From assembly GCA_016806645.1 (NCBI GenBank), contig JACSYO010000530.1:437001-501000 (forward strand): a stretch of 64,000 nt of DNA, written 5' to 3'. Below are positions 1 to 12,160 of this stretch, piece after piece (positions within the stretch are counted from its first letter, which is position 1; the number at the start of each line of letters is the position of its first letter). Position numbers and translations under genes: made by a program. Source of the DNA: Ophiodon elongatus (lineage: Eukaryota > Chordata > Actinopteri > Perciformes > Hexagrammidae). The notes under the pieces are model-generated. The model was not told the DNA's origin. It did not search any database and was given only the letters and a program-made list of their open reading frames with translations.

Positions 1-1646
1 GTTTGTGTTTTGTTCATTTTACTTTTTTAATATCTTCTTTGTACTTATATTCTTTGCTAAATTTTATATGTTTATTTTGTTTTCCCTACGAAAAGCCCTT
101 TGCAGCTTTGTTTTAGGATGGTGCTATGAATAAGGTTTATCATTATTATTATTATTAGTAGTATTATCATTATCATTATCATGACAACTACAAAGCTGTT
201 TCCTATTCGGACTGGATGATGATCCAAATGTATTTACGTTACATGGCATTGAGAATCTCCTGCAGACCTTAAATTTGCTCTCATCCCAGTTTTTAATAAA
301 TAAATAAATAATAAATTGGATAAATTGCAGTGGAACAAGCTTTGAACTCGGTTTGCCTAAATTACAAGTAAACATATTTTCCTTGGGATTTACAGTATTC
401 TTTTTATGAAAAGAAGTTCCAATAATTGACCTGCACTGTGTCAGAGAGGAGTTAAAAAATGATATTTTAAAGGTTCTCTATTCGACATTCACAGCATCAA
501 CATGAGCATCAGACAACTATTAGGTTTCCCCCTCCAGTAAACACGTTACACATTGTCTTTGCGCTGTTAGCGCCGTGAGCACCGTTGGCTGCGAGCCGCG
601 GGCTCGTCCGGCGTCATGGTGAGAGCCACAGAGCGGCCTCCAAAACCTGGACACATGAACCCAAAACGACATCTGCCCGTTATCCAGCCACGCAGATAGA
701 GTTCTCACAATGCAGGTGAACCGACTCTTTAAAGCTGAGCCTTTACAACACAACTCTTGCACATAAAAGTCTTGTTTTTCGACAGAATAGTGACGCAAAC
801 TATGTTCCCTTTTTTTTGGGGACAGGGGTTTTGTTGAAGTGAAACTGCAGCCAGCACACACATCATAAACAGGAAATCCATTTGTTTAAGCGAGTTATAT
901 AAGAACACTATATGTCAATCATGTCCTTGTGAAATAAAAGCATACAGGGGATGAGAAAATCAGCTTGCAGGCCTTTTTTGCCTTGTTTGGACAAGCCCAG
1001 AGAAAGCACCCGTCATCGAGCCCTTCAGCTCCATCGGCCCCACCGCGGTGCTCCAGCCACATATTCGCAGCTTATTACGACCCATGCATGAAGGCTCCGG
1101 CCCTGCCGTTCAAGAGCACGCGGGGGAAAGCGTGGCTGTTTAACTCGACCTCACTTGTCGCTGGAGTCTGGACCACCACCCCATGTCCCAGACGGAATGC
1201 CCCGTGGAGCTGAGGACGCTGCCTCTAATTGCCCCTTGATTACCGGACCGCAAGACAAAGGGCGGCGGAGGAGAAGGGAGGGAGGTGGGCGACACTTCAT
1301 TTACTACACAGCCGGGGGGCGCGCACGCATTCAAGCAGCAGGGAGATTAATTAGCCGCATATTGTGATTACTGTCGTGACATCCACTGACTCCGCACGCG
1401 TGGATACAGAGGAGTGGCATTTTTTTATTTTTTTTTGTGGCCCGGCCCCGGCATTCCCCCCTTCTCCTCCTCTTCCTCCCCACTAAGCATGAGAGGTGAA
1501 AACACCGCATATTCACGTTTATTCGCCTTTAAAAATGGACGCGCCTTTATATATAGTGCACGACACGGTGGTCGCGAGGACTTTGTGCGCGGAAACAGCG
1601 GCATACATGAAAGCAGAAGAATAACGGCGCCTCTCATTCCGCATAC
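1..1646 (-). other. tmem170b: tmem170b intron 1 (5' part, runs off left edge)
   Basis: This is the stretch downstream, on the minus strand, of the exon 1 donor (GTATGC at 1646-1641). I translated it looking for the next exon, which in this family starts with an EMWYW-type transmembrane segment, and found none, so exons 2 and 3 should lie left of the window. It holds an ATT/ATC trinucleotide tract at about 141-182 and a GC-richer zone from about 960 to 1640 next to the exon. Open frames at 124-375 and 520-861 match nothing I recognise and are taken as chance frames. Confidence 0.7.
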
Positions 1647-1737
1647 CTGTGAAGTGCTGCAGCGTCGTGCCTTGCACCCAAAGGCTCAGCACTTGCTGCA
1701 CCGACAGATTGACAGAATAATCCCTGTCCGTTGTCAT
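1647..1737 (-). CDS. tmem170b: Transmembrane protein 170B, coding exon 1 (partial gene)
   Basis: The family consists of small three-pass membrane proteins; TMEM170A is linked to ER and nuclear-envelope shape and TMEM170B to Wnt signalling. The minus-strand translation contains VNLSVQQVLSLWVQGT, which matches the conserved N-terminal segment before the first membrane helix of TMEM170B (human has INLSVQQVLSLW). The exon ends HFT plus one base at a good donor (ACAG|GTATGC, 1646 downward). The split codon would be completed as Glu, as in the family's next residues EMW. I chose the start at 1735-1737 (A at -3) because the length before NLSVQQ then fits the mammalian protein. An in-frame upstream ATG at 1822-1824 has T at -3 and would add 29 residues, including a Gly-rich run. 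Later exons are outside the window. The TMEM170A paralogue is less likely, because its segment reads LLQQILSLKV. Confidence 0.86.
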
Positions 1738-2240
1738 GTTTCTGCCGCCGCCGCCGCCGCTGCCGCCGCCCGGGTTCGCCCCCCTCTTTATCGAATAGCT
1801 GTACTTGGCTTTAGACGAAGGCATGGAGGAGACCGGGGTGGCATGGGATGTGAGGCGGCTCTCCCCGGCGCGGCTCGCCTCTACCGGTGCCTCTGCTTCG
1901 GCTTGACGTCCGTCTCCGCCTCGGGAAGGGAAGGGCCGCTGGCTGGTCGGTTCATCCTCGGTGGTGTCGGTGTCGGTGTCGGCTGCGCGGAGGCCATGAC
2001 GGGGATGGCAGCGGGAGCGCAGGCGGGCAGGGGGACGCGCGGTCGGCTCGTCCTACATCGGCTAGCCCGGCTACATAACCCTTAAAGGGCCAGTCGCCTC
2101 GCCTCGCGGAGGGGAGGGTCGCCGTGGACGTGGACGCGTCTCCGGCTGGCTGACGTCGCCCCGTGAACGGGGAACAAAAGAGGAGACGGCGGCGTTCACA
2201 CAGAGAAATGTGACGTAGTGACGTCACATTGGAATGAGGC
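1738..2240 (-). promoter_or_regulatory. tmem170b: CpG-rich promoter and 5' leader of tmem170b
   Basis: The stretch upstream of the tmem170b start is dense in CpG and GC-rich, in contrast to the AT-rich DNA beyond 2240. It contains a CGG/CCG tract at about 1743-1770 that lies in the leader or encodes a Gly run if the 1824 ATG is used. It also has several CRE-like cores: TGACGTCC near 1903, TGACGTCG near 2152, TGACGTAG at 2211 and the full palindrome at 2219. A CCAAT box on the minus strand lies at 2228-2232. No TATA box is evident, which fits a dispersed-start CpG-island promoter. The exact transcription start cannot be read from sequence. Confidence 0.7.
2219..2226. promoter_or_regulatory. 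Consensus CRE palindrome, tmem170b side
   Basis: TGACGTCA is the exact binding palindrome for CREB/ATF dimers. It is followed by CATT, and the same 12-base word recurs in the nedd9 promoter at 48579-48590. A minus-strand CCAAT overlaps the next bases. Confidence 0.6.
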
Positions 2241-2347
2241 TGTAGATTAAATACAAAGTATCCTCGTCAAAGCACTGTTATCCTCCACCAATCAGAACTG
2301 AGGACCACTACAACATAGTATTATTTACAAATATTGGTACATAAACC

Positions 2348-2354
<7 letters not shown>

Positions 2355-2408
<54 letters not shown>
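2355..2408. repeat. (AT)n microsatellite
   Basis: An uninterrupted AT dinucleotide run of about 54 bases, just upstream of the tmem170b CpG island. Confidence 0.95.
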
Positions 2409-2411
<3 letters not shown>

Positions 2412-5400
2412 AGGCTATTTAATTTGTTGTTGAAAATAACAACAATGTCCATCAATATCAGATGACGTGTGGTGTCAGCTACAGCTACTACCGGGGCGTT
2501 GCCCAGGATGACGGAGAGATGCAGGAGCTCTCCGTGGTGCTGATTGGCTCACCCCCAAAACGCCTGATATAATAATAAAAAAACATGACAGGATGGATGA
2601 GAGCGAGTCACAAATGAATGGTGATGCTTAGTGGCAGGTTTTGGATCAAAAAAACAAAATACAAACCATGACTTACCAAATGTTTAAATTGAAATATGAT
2701 AAGCCTAAATGTTGGAATATATCCAGATCTCTTAAGATGAGGTGGACTACACAGTCGATCTCGCAGAGCACATACTGTACCTCAAGACTAACAGTGAGAA
2801 CTGAATTGCCCCGTCAGCTCCCAGTAGGATTAAGACAGAATCTGTGAACAGATGAAAGCTATATTTAAATAGTGTGAAGCTTTACACTTGTCCGACATCT
2901 TTTTCTCACACGGGGCTAAGCGTCAGAAAAAGCAAGTGAAAAGTCGTATGTGGGAGGCAGTGAGGGAGCTGTTATGTGGACACTGAATGTTCTGGAACAC
3001 ATATTTCTCCGAGGAGTGCAGTATTTTAAGAAGTGTCCCAGTTCAGAGGTATGAGGGCGAGGAAACGTCTGACATTTGACACCTTGACGTCTTAAATGCA
3101 AAGGTTTACAGAGTGGGATTTAATAGGCTGCTGGATCACGAGGGAGATCATGCACACTCACATCTCGCTGTAAGTTCAGCTATTGAGGCAATAACATGTT
3201 TAGTAGTTAAAAGGAAGATACCAGGCAGTTTTTGCTCCTTAATTACAAAATCTGTACTTTTTTTTGTACAGGCCTATGTATCAGGGGTTCATTTAAAAAA
3301 AGAAAAAAAAAAAAAAATTAACAGATAAACGCCACAAATAAGCCAACAGTTTGGTTGATTTTACCCGGGGAGCTAAAACAAAACAGGAAAATAATTAAAA
3401 ACAGAGATATCTGTTTTTGCCAATGAACTCGTCGTATTTTTCTCGAGCACATCAGCTAATTTATATGCATACTATACGGAAGTTGAATGAAGATAATGAA
3501 TGTGTGTTAAAGAAGAAAAGGCATTTACATTTCTGGTTCATTAATACAAAATGACGGTTAACTGTGATGTAATATGTGCGGGATTTGATGTAAGTGGGCT
3601 AAAACCCACAAAAACCCACTGGTATGATGCTTTTTCAAACAATCCTGTGCAAATACTTGCACCGCTGTAAGAAAACTTAAACAATGAGCTCAACAGTGAG
3701 CAGTATTTGGATGTTTCACCTGTATATGTGTGCAGGTTAATACACACGGGGATAAAAAAACACCAGAAAGAGTTGCTGCATGCTGTTGAAATACTTTCCC
3801 ATATTTTCCCCCTTGAAGCATCCTGTTTTATCACAACCTTCTTTTCCAATATCCTCCTGCATCGCTCTCTGCCCCGAGGGCTTGAAAGAGACTGAGTATA
3901 GGCTGAGGAAAAAGTTCAGGCAAGACGTTAAAGGAATAAAGAAATAAAAACCTTTTTCCCTCTAAACTTGAAAGCATCGAGACGAGCTGTGTTGTTGTCA
4001 AGCGTCTCTCCTCGTGGTCATCAGCGAAGCCTGCTGCGGTCCCTTGTCGTTACTATGAATCACACCAGGTATTCAACAAGTAGCCGAAGCATCACACAGC
4101 ACAGAGAAGCAATGGAACATGGAGCATTGTACTGTGACCCCTGCGTTGTCTTTTAAAAGTTCTGCCGTGGACTTACGGGCCCTGTTCCCTCACAAGAGGT
4201 AAAAAAAGATGTGCTGCCTCACTCTGTGGTTCACTGACAGCTGGTCTTTGGGAGGGGGGGGGGGCAACAGACAAGACAGCGACGAGTCACTGAAGCCAAA
4301 TGTTTGGTTTGCAAAGTAAATGTCAACCTTTGTCTTCCCGTAAAAGCTCAAACTTTTCAAACTGAATCCACCACCAAGGAGTTCTTTAGAAAGCTTTTCT
4401 TTTCCCGTGAGTCCACACTTGGGAGTTGAGACCATTTGGTTTGAGAACGGTTTGATCAGAGCGAGCCAACATCAAGTTACCATCTGAAAAACATTCATCG
4501 AGTCTCGAAAAGGTCCTGTGTCACGATGCCAGTCAGCTGGTTGGGTAAGAGGACGTACGGTCAGCGCTTCTTCAAAAAGGTTTGTGAGAAAAAAAGATAC
4601 ATTTAAAAACAAATGTTAAAACGTGCAAGTGTGATTGGGATAAAAAATTCAAAAATCCTGGCATTTTGGAGTAAATATGTGTAACGTGCCTGTCAAACAA
4701 CAGAATAAACGTCATCGTTGGTGGTGATCTTCTGACCGTTATGAGTTATGAACAACTATTTATTGACAGAGTTTCAAAGACAAAAATTCTTGACAAAAAG
4801 GTTGCTCGTTTATATTCAATCATCTCACACGATCTTCATCAGCATATTGAGGTTGCCACGTTTTCTTGTCATGTTTAAATTCATTTTTTTAACGCAGCGC
4901 TATAAGAACAACCCGTCCATGTTGGCCTATGAGTTGAATTTCAAAGTTATAGGTCGGTTATTTATTTTATAATACAATCAAGTTCTATTTTAAAGGTATG
5001 TGAGTTTTGCTTTCATTCAAACAGTATTCTTTTTTTTATTGTAAGTGTTGTGTGAATGGGCATTCAGCTGTAAATAAAAGAACCTTCCTTGTACACATGG
5101 ATAGGTTTTTGTTTTGTTTCTTGAAAAAGGGCTGATTGTGACTCGGACTAAATCACAGGAAGTTGTCCGTCTTTGTTTGTTCCTTTTTTTGGTTTTATGG
5201 AAAAAAAAAAAAAGAAATTCTGCATCACAAGCTAAAACTTAACCCCTGCAGCCTTTCTGACCTATTCATTTTGCATTTCCACCAAAGGGGCTAAAATAAA
5301 ATTCCCAGATGGGAAGTCGTGATGTGGAGGGTCGGCGGGGTGAAATGGACCTTGTTGAGGGAGGCGGAGCTACGTGGGTTGGGGGGGGGGGGAGGGTGGG

Positions 5401-6520
5401 AGATGAAGGAGCGGACACATCAATGGTCGTGGCAGCGAGGATGAAAGAGCCCTTTGACTCCCCCACAGCTTCGCTGCATCTTTTGATTTGATCTCAGCTG
5501 CGTCGCTCGGTGCACGCGTCTGAGAACAATAGATGCATTCACTTTAAGTTTACTATCAGCTAATAACCACAAATACAAGCTGTGAAATATCTTCTTTTCT
5601 CCCTCATCCCCAAGAGAATCCATCTTTTGTTTATTGAAGGAGGGGATTTTCAGCATGAGGAAAACAAAATGATAAAGTTATTAACATATCAAAAGCAGTC
5701 TGTGTTGCGTCTAGATTTAATGACTGGATGCTAAAATGAAGAGAATTAGGTTAAAACGTAATTAATGATCCGCGCTGATTAGAGTGTCGTGTAAAAGGCT
5801 TTGAACTATAATCCCAATTGGAAAACTGCTCGCTTTGATGGATTAGACGATTCCCCCAGTTGGCCAGTAGGTGGATTCCTTCTCCCATTTTTCCAACGTC
5901 TCCTTGCCTGTAGTTTTCCATAACAGTGCCGGCTTTTCTTCTCCCAAAAAAAAAAACATGCTTAGATGCCGACAAAGGGAAGAAGAAAAAAAAGGTTAGA
6001 AGGTGATTAGAGTGACAATGTATGACTTATTTCACCTTGGCTTGATGAAAAATGTTGGTATTTGACTCCTGAGTCACTGCCACGGTCGTTATCTCCATGT
6101 GTCACCGAGCAAAGGCTCCACCACATCTGTCACCGCATACTTTTCAACTGTCAGGCCCAGCTTTTGAAAGCCTGCAAATCCCCCTTTCCCATGACGGGGC
6201 CTTGACAAATGTTTTTGTCTCGAATGGGGATTTTTTTCTTTTTCAGGGGGTGGGGGGGCAATACGAGAAGTCACTGTATCCAGACCCATGCATGGCATTG
6301 TGCTCGCCCCACTGAGTCGGCCCGGGGTTCTGTACGGACCTGCAGCGTTTTGGACCCATTATCTGAAGGGTTTTTTGATCTTGCGTATACATTGAGCCCT
6401 TTGTGTCCATTGTTGCCTCGGTGAAACTGGATCTGAGAGGTGATATATCTATTCATCTGCGGGTGCTGTGGTCTTTCTCTCATTTTGTCTCTCACCAGGT
6501 TTTTTTTATTGGTCTCTGCT

Positions 6521-6557
6521 CCCCTCCTTCCCTCCCTCCCTCACTCCCTCCCTCCCC
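6521..6557. repeat. (CCCT)n polypyrimidine tract
   Basis: Imperfect CCCT/CCTT units. It is followed directly by CAGG and an exon-like word with a GTGAGT donor. Confidence 0.85.
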
Positions 6558-8572
6558 AGGCAGATGGCCTTGACTCAGGTGAGTCACCAGCAGAGCCCCC
6601 CTGGTCTGGCTAGCGTCCCTGTCACAGTGAGGACATTAACTGGAACCAACTGGTGTGATGACTCAAGGTGCTGCTGCCCTTAAGGTTACACAAAGACACG
6701 CGGTCCTCCTCCTTTTCAGTCATAGAAACACATAAAAGGAAATCTCTCGAGAGGCAATTCAAGTTTACCAACACAAAGAAACGCACAAGCAATCCGTCCA
6801 CAGGGATAAAAAGCATCTAAAAACACACACAAAAAAATAATGGTAAGAAAAAGATGGAAAAACACAGTGTTAATAACTGTGGCCAACAAGTGCCAAGTGC
6901 AAAAGCATTTATCAATCTATACACAGAAAATACAAACCCGCTCTCACCACAACTCTTCACAAGTCTGACGCTTCTGGTTTTCTGTTGGTTTTATAATTTA
7001 AAACTCATTCCTGACTGCATTCACATTCGAGTACGAAACACATCTGCTTTCTCGTTGAGAATAAAATAAAAAGATTGATGTAACCATTCCTCCTATTGTT
7101 TTGAGACAACACTTTGAAAAAGAAATATGAACCTATCCTTTAAAAGGGGAACACCACCTATACTAAGGATTCCAATATGTTATGTCCATGATTCAATCAA
7201 TATCTTTTTCACATGAGCTGCTCTCTCTCTCTCACAGCTAGAAACCAGAGTCTCTCTTTTGGGGATTTGGGAGGGAGTCGTTCTTGTTCCCTCATTGTTT
7301 CAGACTGTCTTAGATCAGAGGAATAACATGCATGTATTTGGCATGTGGGCATAGTTCCCCTTTAAAGGTGTTCGGTGAGAAATTGGGAGCATTTCTATTG
7401 CCTCCACACGACTCTCGACATGCAGAAGGCTGAGCCGGCGGCTCGCAGCTAACAGTGCCGACGAGCCGCATGAGAGCAGTGCAGAGCCGACCAGCAGGGC
7501 AACCTCACGTGCACGGCCGTGCACGGACCAGCTACGTCAACAAAGCCCAGAGAAGCTGAGATGACAACACTCACAGAGAAGGAGTGAGTTGATTCTCAGG
7601 TAGACGTGACTCCACGATACCTAAACATATAGATAATAGTTGTTTACTGCTCTATTGACACGATATAGAGTGTCAAACTTAGCACCTTTAAGAGGATCAT
7701 TTTAGAGCGGAGGTTAACAATTCCTAGAGCTTCCTGTCATTTTCTTAAATGGGATGTAAACCAGCAAATGAATGTGAAAGTCATAATATATTTTCTATAA
7801 AAGAGCCATTCAGTGATGTCCTTCTCATCTCATTTAGTTTAAGTAAGCATGTAGAGGCGCTGATGAACCCTTTTTCAATAAAATCTGTATTTACACCAAA
7901 TCTCAGTCCGTCATCAAACACAATTCACAAGTATTCGTAGGTCTGGATGATTTCAACACTTCTGCCGTTGATTATAAAAAAAACTGTTGGAATATTGTTT
8001 CAGTGTTTTGGGGGAAATTATTTATTCTTTAGTTTTTCTTGCATTATGGGTCCATTTAATGGATCCGGCTGACTGAAGAGAGACATAACGACACTGGCAC
8101 TAGCAGTGCTAACTGTAACCACAGTTCAAGAACAACACTAACTGTGCTGTCTGGTGCAGTGGTACACAAATCAGAAGTCAAACAGAGTTCACGAGGGGCC
8201 AGCGCTCCGATTCCCTTTTGTAGTGAGAACAAGGAGTTCCCGGAGACCCACAGGCCGGGTTGCTGGAGCTCACCTTTGATGCCTCACTCGAGGCAGGTGT
8301 TCACGATCGCAGTTCAAACAACGACTGTGTTTGAAGTGGCACGAGTTCTACCGAGGGAGCGAATGACGGTTTGATCTCTCTTTTGGCTGCACCTGAGAGA
8401 CCCGCCGCTTGACCACAACTAACGGCTACACCTGCATTGCACAAACCCCCCCCCCCGGGATGTCTTGATCTTTTCTCATCCATCTTCATCGGCCAAGGAA
8501 AAAACTCCCTCTTGCACGTGTAGGTGCTGCTTTTGGCACTCATTCCTTCAACAACAAAATGCACCCCCCCCC

Positions 8573-8575
<3 letters not shown>

Positions 8576-8606
<31 letters not shown>
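8576..8606. repeat. (CA)n microsatellite
   Basis: An uninterrupted CA run of about 31 bases, preceded by a C run. Confidence 0.95.
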
Positions 8607-8608
<2 letters not shown>

Positions 8609-9358
8609 TCAGATATTTTTGTTTTCAGCTCCTTTTGTGTCCTGGGAAATGACAACATAAGAACACAAATGATGAACAGCCATGTATTGGTAATTCATTG
8701 CAGCAGCTAGTAAAACTCTGGGTTTATGTGATTAGAGGGATCTTGTCTCTTTGAAGGGGTTACATCAAAACAAGTGTTGAGTGACCAATGATGCTGCCGT
8801 TCGACTGTGGGAAACCCCGGAGCGAGATCCATATTGCTTCGGGTGATGTAATTCTGCTGAAAGACAACAAGCTGCCGAGAAGAGTTCAGCCCCGACTCAA
8901 GACTAGAGCAGCGTGGATGAGTCACGGCGGAGAGGACGAGCCGCTGCATGCCGCTGCACGTGGGTGGAGCCGGTCTTTCATTGAGAGAAACTTCTCCCCG
9001 GGGCACAGATTTTCTGTTTCGGTCAATGTCAAAACAGGGAGTAAATTCTTACTGGAGCAGTGTAATTGGCTTGTCTTCATTAATAACCTTTCAACTTTGA
9101 TGGGTTTTTTTTTATTTTATTGCAGAGGAGCAATAACACCACATTGTGGTGGCAAAAAGAGGAAACGTGTTTGAGTTGTAAATTAAAAACAGCTGAAAAT
9201 ATTGTGACAGGAGTCCAAGAAACTTTTAACATTTAAAATAAGATGACTAGTAGGTACGGTTATTTAAATTGCACACTCACAAAACAAGACAAAGAGTCTA
9301 CAAACATGCGAGCTGCTCTGTGAGGCTGCATGAGGCACGAGTAGGCTACAGCTTTGAG

Positions 9359-9905
9359 CTAAATGCTAACATTAAAATGCTAACATGCATTTCACTAAAA
9401 AACAAGATTGTCAACCTCATGGTGGCGCTAGAGTAAATGGTAAATGGTAAATGGACTGTACTTGTATAGAGCTTTTCTCGTCTTCCTACCACTCAAAGCG
9501 CTTTAACACTACATGACATCATTCACCCATTCACAACCATTCATACACTGATGGGAGGAGCTACCATGCAAGGTGCCACCTGCTCTCAGGACTATCTAAT
9601 ATTCATACCCATTCACACACCGCAGGTACAGACTGCATGGGCCATTAAGGGTTAAGTGTCTTGCCCAAGGACACATTGACATGGACTAGCGGAGCCGGGG
9701 AGCGTACTGCCGATCCTCTGATTGAAGGACGACCCCGCTGAGCCACAGTTGCCCCAGGAAACCAAAGACAGTGGGAATCTTCCTCTTGTTCATGTCTGTA
9801 CAAAATTCTTATAACGATCCATCCAATAGATGTTGAAATATTCCGGTCTTGACCAAAGTCGTGGACGGACCGAAGAACCCAAAATTTTAAATAAGATGGT
9901 GAGTT
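9359..9905. repeat. Dispersed teleost repeat, split by an insertion
   Basis: The left part has GCTAACAT words and CAACCTCATGGTGGCGCTAG. The right part, resuming near 9746, has GTCTGTACAAAATTC, ATCCATCCAATAGATGTTG and GACCAAAGTCGTGGACGGAC. These are consecutive landmarks of a repeat I know from percomorph sequences. A second element at about 9434-9745 interrupts them. Related antisense pieces are at about 37390-37460 and 37750-37830. Confidence 0.7.
9434..9745 (+). mobile_element. TAAATGG-type dispersed element, nested insertion
   Basis: It starts with tandem TAAATGG units, then has ACTCAAAGCGCTTTAACACTACA, CATTCACCCATTCACA, AAGGTGCCACCTGC and CTTGCCCAAGGACAC, and ends near GAGCCACAGTTGCCCC. 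This order is typical of a very common fish retro-element tail. It has no coding capacity. It sits inside another repeat, so it is the younger of the two. A related sequence with the same middle and end words lies at 35306-35510. Confidence 0.7.
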
Positions 9906-11920
9906 CGTGAAGTGTAGTTGTAAATGTCTCGATGCATGTCAAAGTTTTAAAAACTGACATGTATACCATTTAAAAAACAGTAATACGACAAAGGCAGCAT
10001 AGTCTGCCGTGTAAACTGCAGTGTATTCATACAAGGAAGCAGCCAAAGTCTGAAACTTCACTTATTCTAACTTAACTCTCCCCAAGAGGCCTATATCCAT
10101 CCCAGGGTCACTATAACTTGTCTGGAGGGGGGGAGGAGGGGGGATGGGGGATGTATGCCAGCAGTATGTGGGTGATGCAGACAAGCTTAACACCAAACTT
10201 TCCAGTAGCATAAATGTTCCCGGTACGTTTTGAGTCAGTCAAGCAGCCAAAAACCATCCGGTCCCAACAGGCCTATCATCGTCTGGGATCTGGCCTTGCA
10301 GATCCCTCTGTAGGCGGTGGGGGGAACTCAATGACCCATATAAAACTGCTGCGTAGATTACACTCAGGGCACTGGGCCGCTGCTCCCCCGTCCAGATAAG
10401 CTATGAAATGTGACGGACTGTCAATGCTCGACGGATGAGCATCAGGCATTTATGGTTTCTGCTGATTAGACGTCTACGGTTTGTGACGAAAAGCTCTCGA
10501 GCTACCGGCAAAGACCTCCACCAAGATAAGAGCCCTCATGTTTTTGTTGTAGGAGTCTCGGAGAGAAGAAGCGATTTAGATGACAAATACCTCAGCAGCA
10601 TCCGTATCACCGGCTAAGAATGTGTCCGAATCTTATCTACTGGATAAACTCAGTGGATACCATACAAAAGGTACTTAGAGGTACTTTATCACAGACACAA
10701 GCTCCTGTCTAGACTACTACTTTTTGATGAATTTCCAGACTTTCAGTCTCTTAACTAGGACTGCTCCAGGTTTTCTGCCTTGCAGAGGTTCTGGACATGA
10801 ATAAATGAACCTTTAACATGAAGCCTTTTAAAATGTATTGGTAAGATTTTGCCTCTGAGACCCAGCCTTAATATTATTTTGTTGTATGATCAAGATTTAC
10901 TGATAGAGAGTAAAATCTATCAAGATACTGTTTTATCTTTTTTAATTCCACTTTAACTTGTGAAAAAAGCCTAAAAGCACCCCGTAAAACCTAAGTTTAT
11001 CTTGCTGATATGAACCACTCATCTCTGTCTGAGAGATGCCATCTTCACTGATAAGCCCCTTTATCCTCACAGAGAGAGGAAAATAAAAACTCCATCATAT
11101 ACCTTCCTGTCTAACTTTTACAACAAGAGGAAGAGTGTTTCTCTCTCAGAGTGGCAGCGTATACTACTGTGGGTCTGTAGCCTATCCTGTCAGGAGTAGT
11201 ATAATGTATGACTCCATCCAAATATTTATACTTAGCTGCCTTGAATGAGTCATCCTTAAAGCCGGCAGTGGCAAGACTAAACATAATTAATGTTATTCCT
11301 CAAAGCTGTGATGTCACTGGTTGAGGTTTAGAATGCTCATGAACTATTTGTGTGTCACTATTCCCATAATCTGCTCAAGTTATTTCCAAAACACAGATAA
11401 TATCATCAGAAACCTTACCTGAACACTTCTTGGCTGTTTTTCCTCTGTAAAATCCAGCAGAACTCCAGCAGTGACCAATCGTAGCTTAGCAAGCACAAGT
11501 AGCCAGTCAAAGAAAAGTTTTTAAGCTGACGTTAGCGGCTTTGTCTTGCTCTTTACTTGCTTATTACTACGTAATATGCCAATTATTTCTCCCCCTCAAA
11601 TCCTTTTCTCTTGTACAAGTAAAGGATACGGTTGGAAAATACGTACATGAAAGCATAAATATAACCTCTGTGTTGCCTGCAATGCACAATCAATGCTGTC
11701 ATTGAGGGACATGCTAGCTTTAGCTTCAGGCTATGTCTGTAAATCCTCACTACTGTGTAGTCCACTATATAGTGAGTTCGCAATTATAGTGCTGTCCGAA
11801 TGTGCGGTACAAATTATTGTACCCTATATGGTGGACTCAAAGTATCCCACAATGCATCATGAAAAGTAGTGTACAACCCAGCTACCGAATCAAGCCAATG
11901 CGGAAGTGTCTTAAAACTTG
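9906..11920. other. Intergenic DNA, no gene found
   Basis: I see no gene here. It contains GGGGGAGG-type low complexity near 10125-10150 and otherwise unremarkable AT-rich sequence. Confidence 0.6.
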
Positions 11921-12160
11921 CATTCTCTCTACTGATCAATAGGGGGCGACTCCTCCGCTAGCAAAAATAAGTCCAATTGTATAAAAGTCCCTGAGAAAAT
12001 GACCCTACTTCTCTCTTGATTTATTCCCTCAGTAAACATTGTAAACATGAGTTTATGTCTCAATCTCTACTTTCAAGTCTTCTTCAGTACAGCATGATGT
12101 TCATTTAGTAAATGATGGTTCATTTAGAGTCAAACAGACCATAAAGCAAGGGATGTTTTA
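11921..12160 (+). repeat. Dispersed repeat, copy 1 (AGGGGGCGACTCCTC family)
   Basis: It starts CATTCTCTCTACTGATCAAT and contains AGGGGGCGACTCCTC, GAGAAAATGACCCTACTTCTC and CAGTAAACATTGTAAACATG. The same words in the same order and orientation are found at 14964-15200, about 3 kb away. This copy has a short extra segment (TTCTTCAGTACAGCATGATG) relative to the other. Confidence 0.85.

Larger units (their letters stand above)
2241..9358. other. Intergenic DNA, no gene found
   Basis: No supportable gene. Contents include an AT microsatellite (2355-2408), an A-rich tract (about 3297-3317), G runs near 4252-4264 and 5384-5399, a CCCT tract (6521-6557) that acts as a polypyrimidine tract before an exon-like 19-mer, and a CA repeat at 8576-8606. 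The segment around 7480-7620 resembles 45.36-45.48 kb (both contain CTACGTCAACAAAGC), so it is a dispersed repeat copy. Open frames up to 128 codons here match nothing recognisable. Confidence 0.7.

Noticed and set aside
1738..1824. Upstream start for tmem170b adding a Gly-rich 29-residue extension
   Set aside because: The ATG context is weak (T at -3) and the extension has no counterpart in mammalian TMEM170B. It is kept only as an alternative.
1414..2085. 223-codon plus-strand open frame
   Set aside because: It lies antisense over the tmem170b exon 1 and CpG island. Its Ala and Gly runs come from CCG repeats and CpG-rich DNA, and no domain is recognised.
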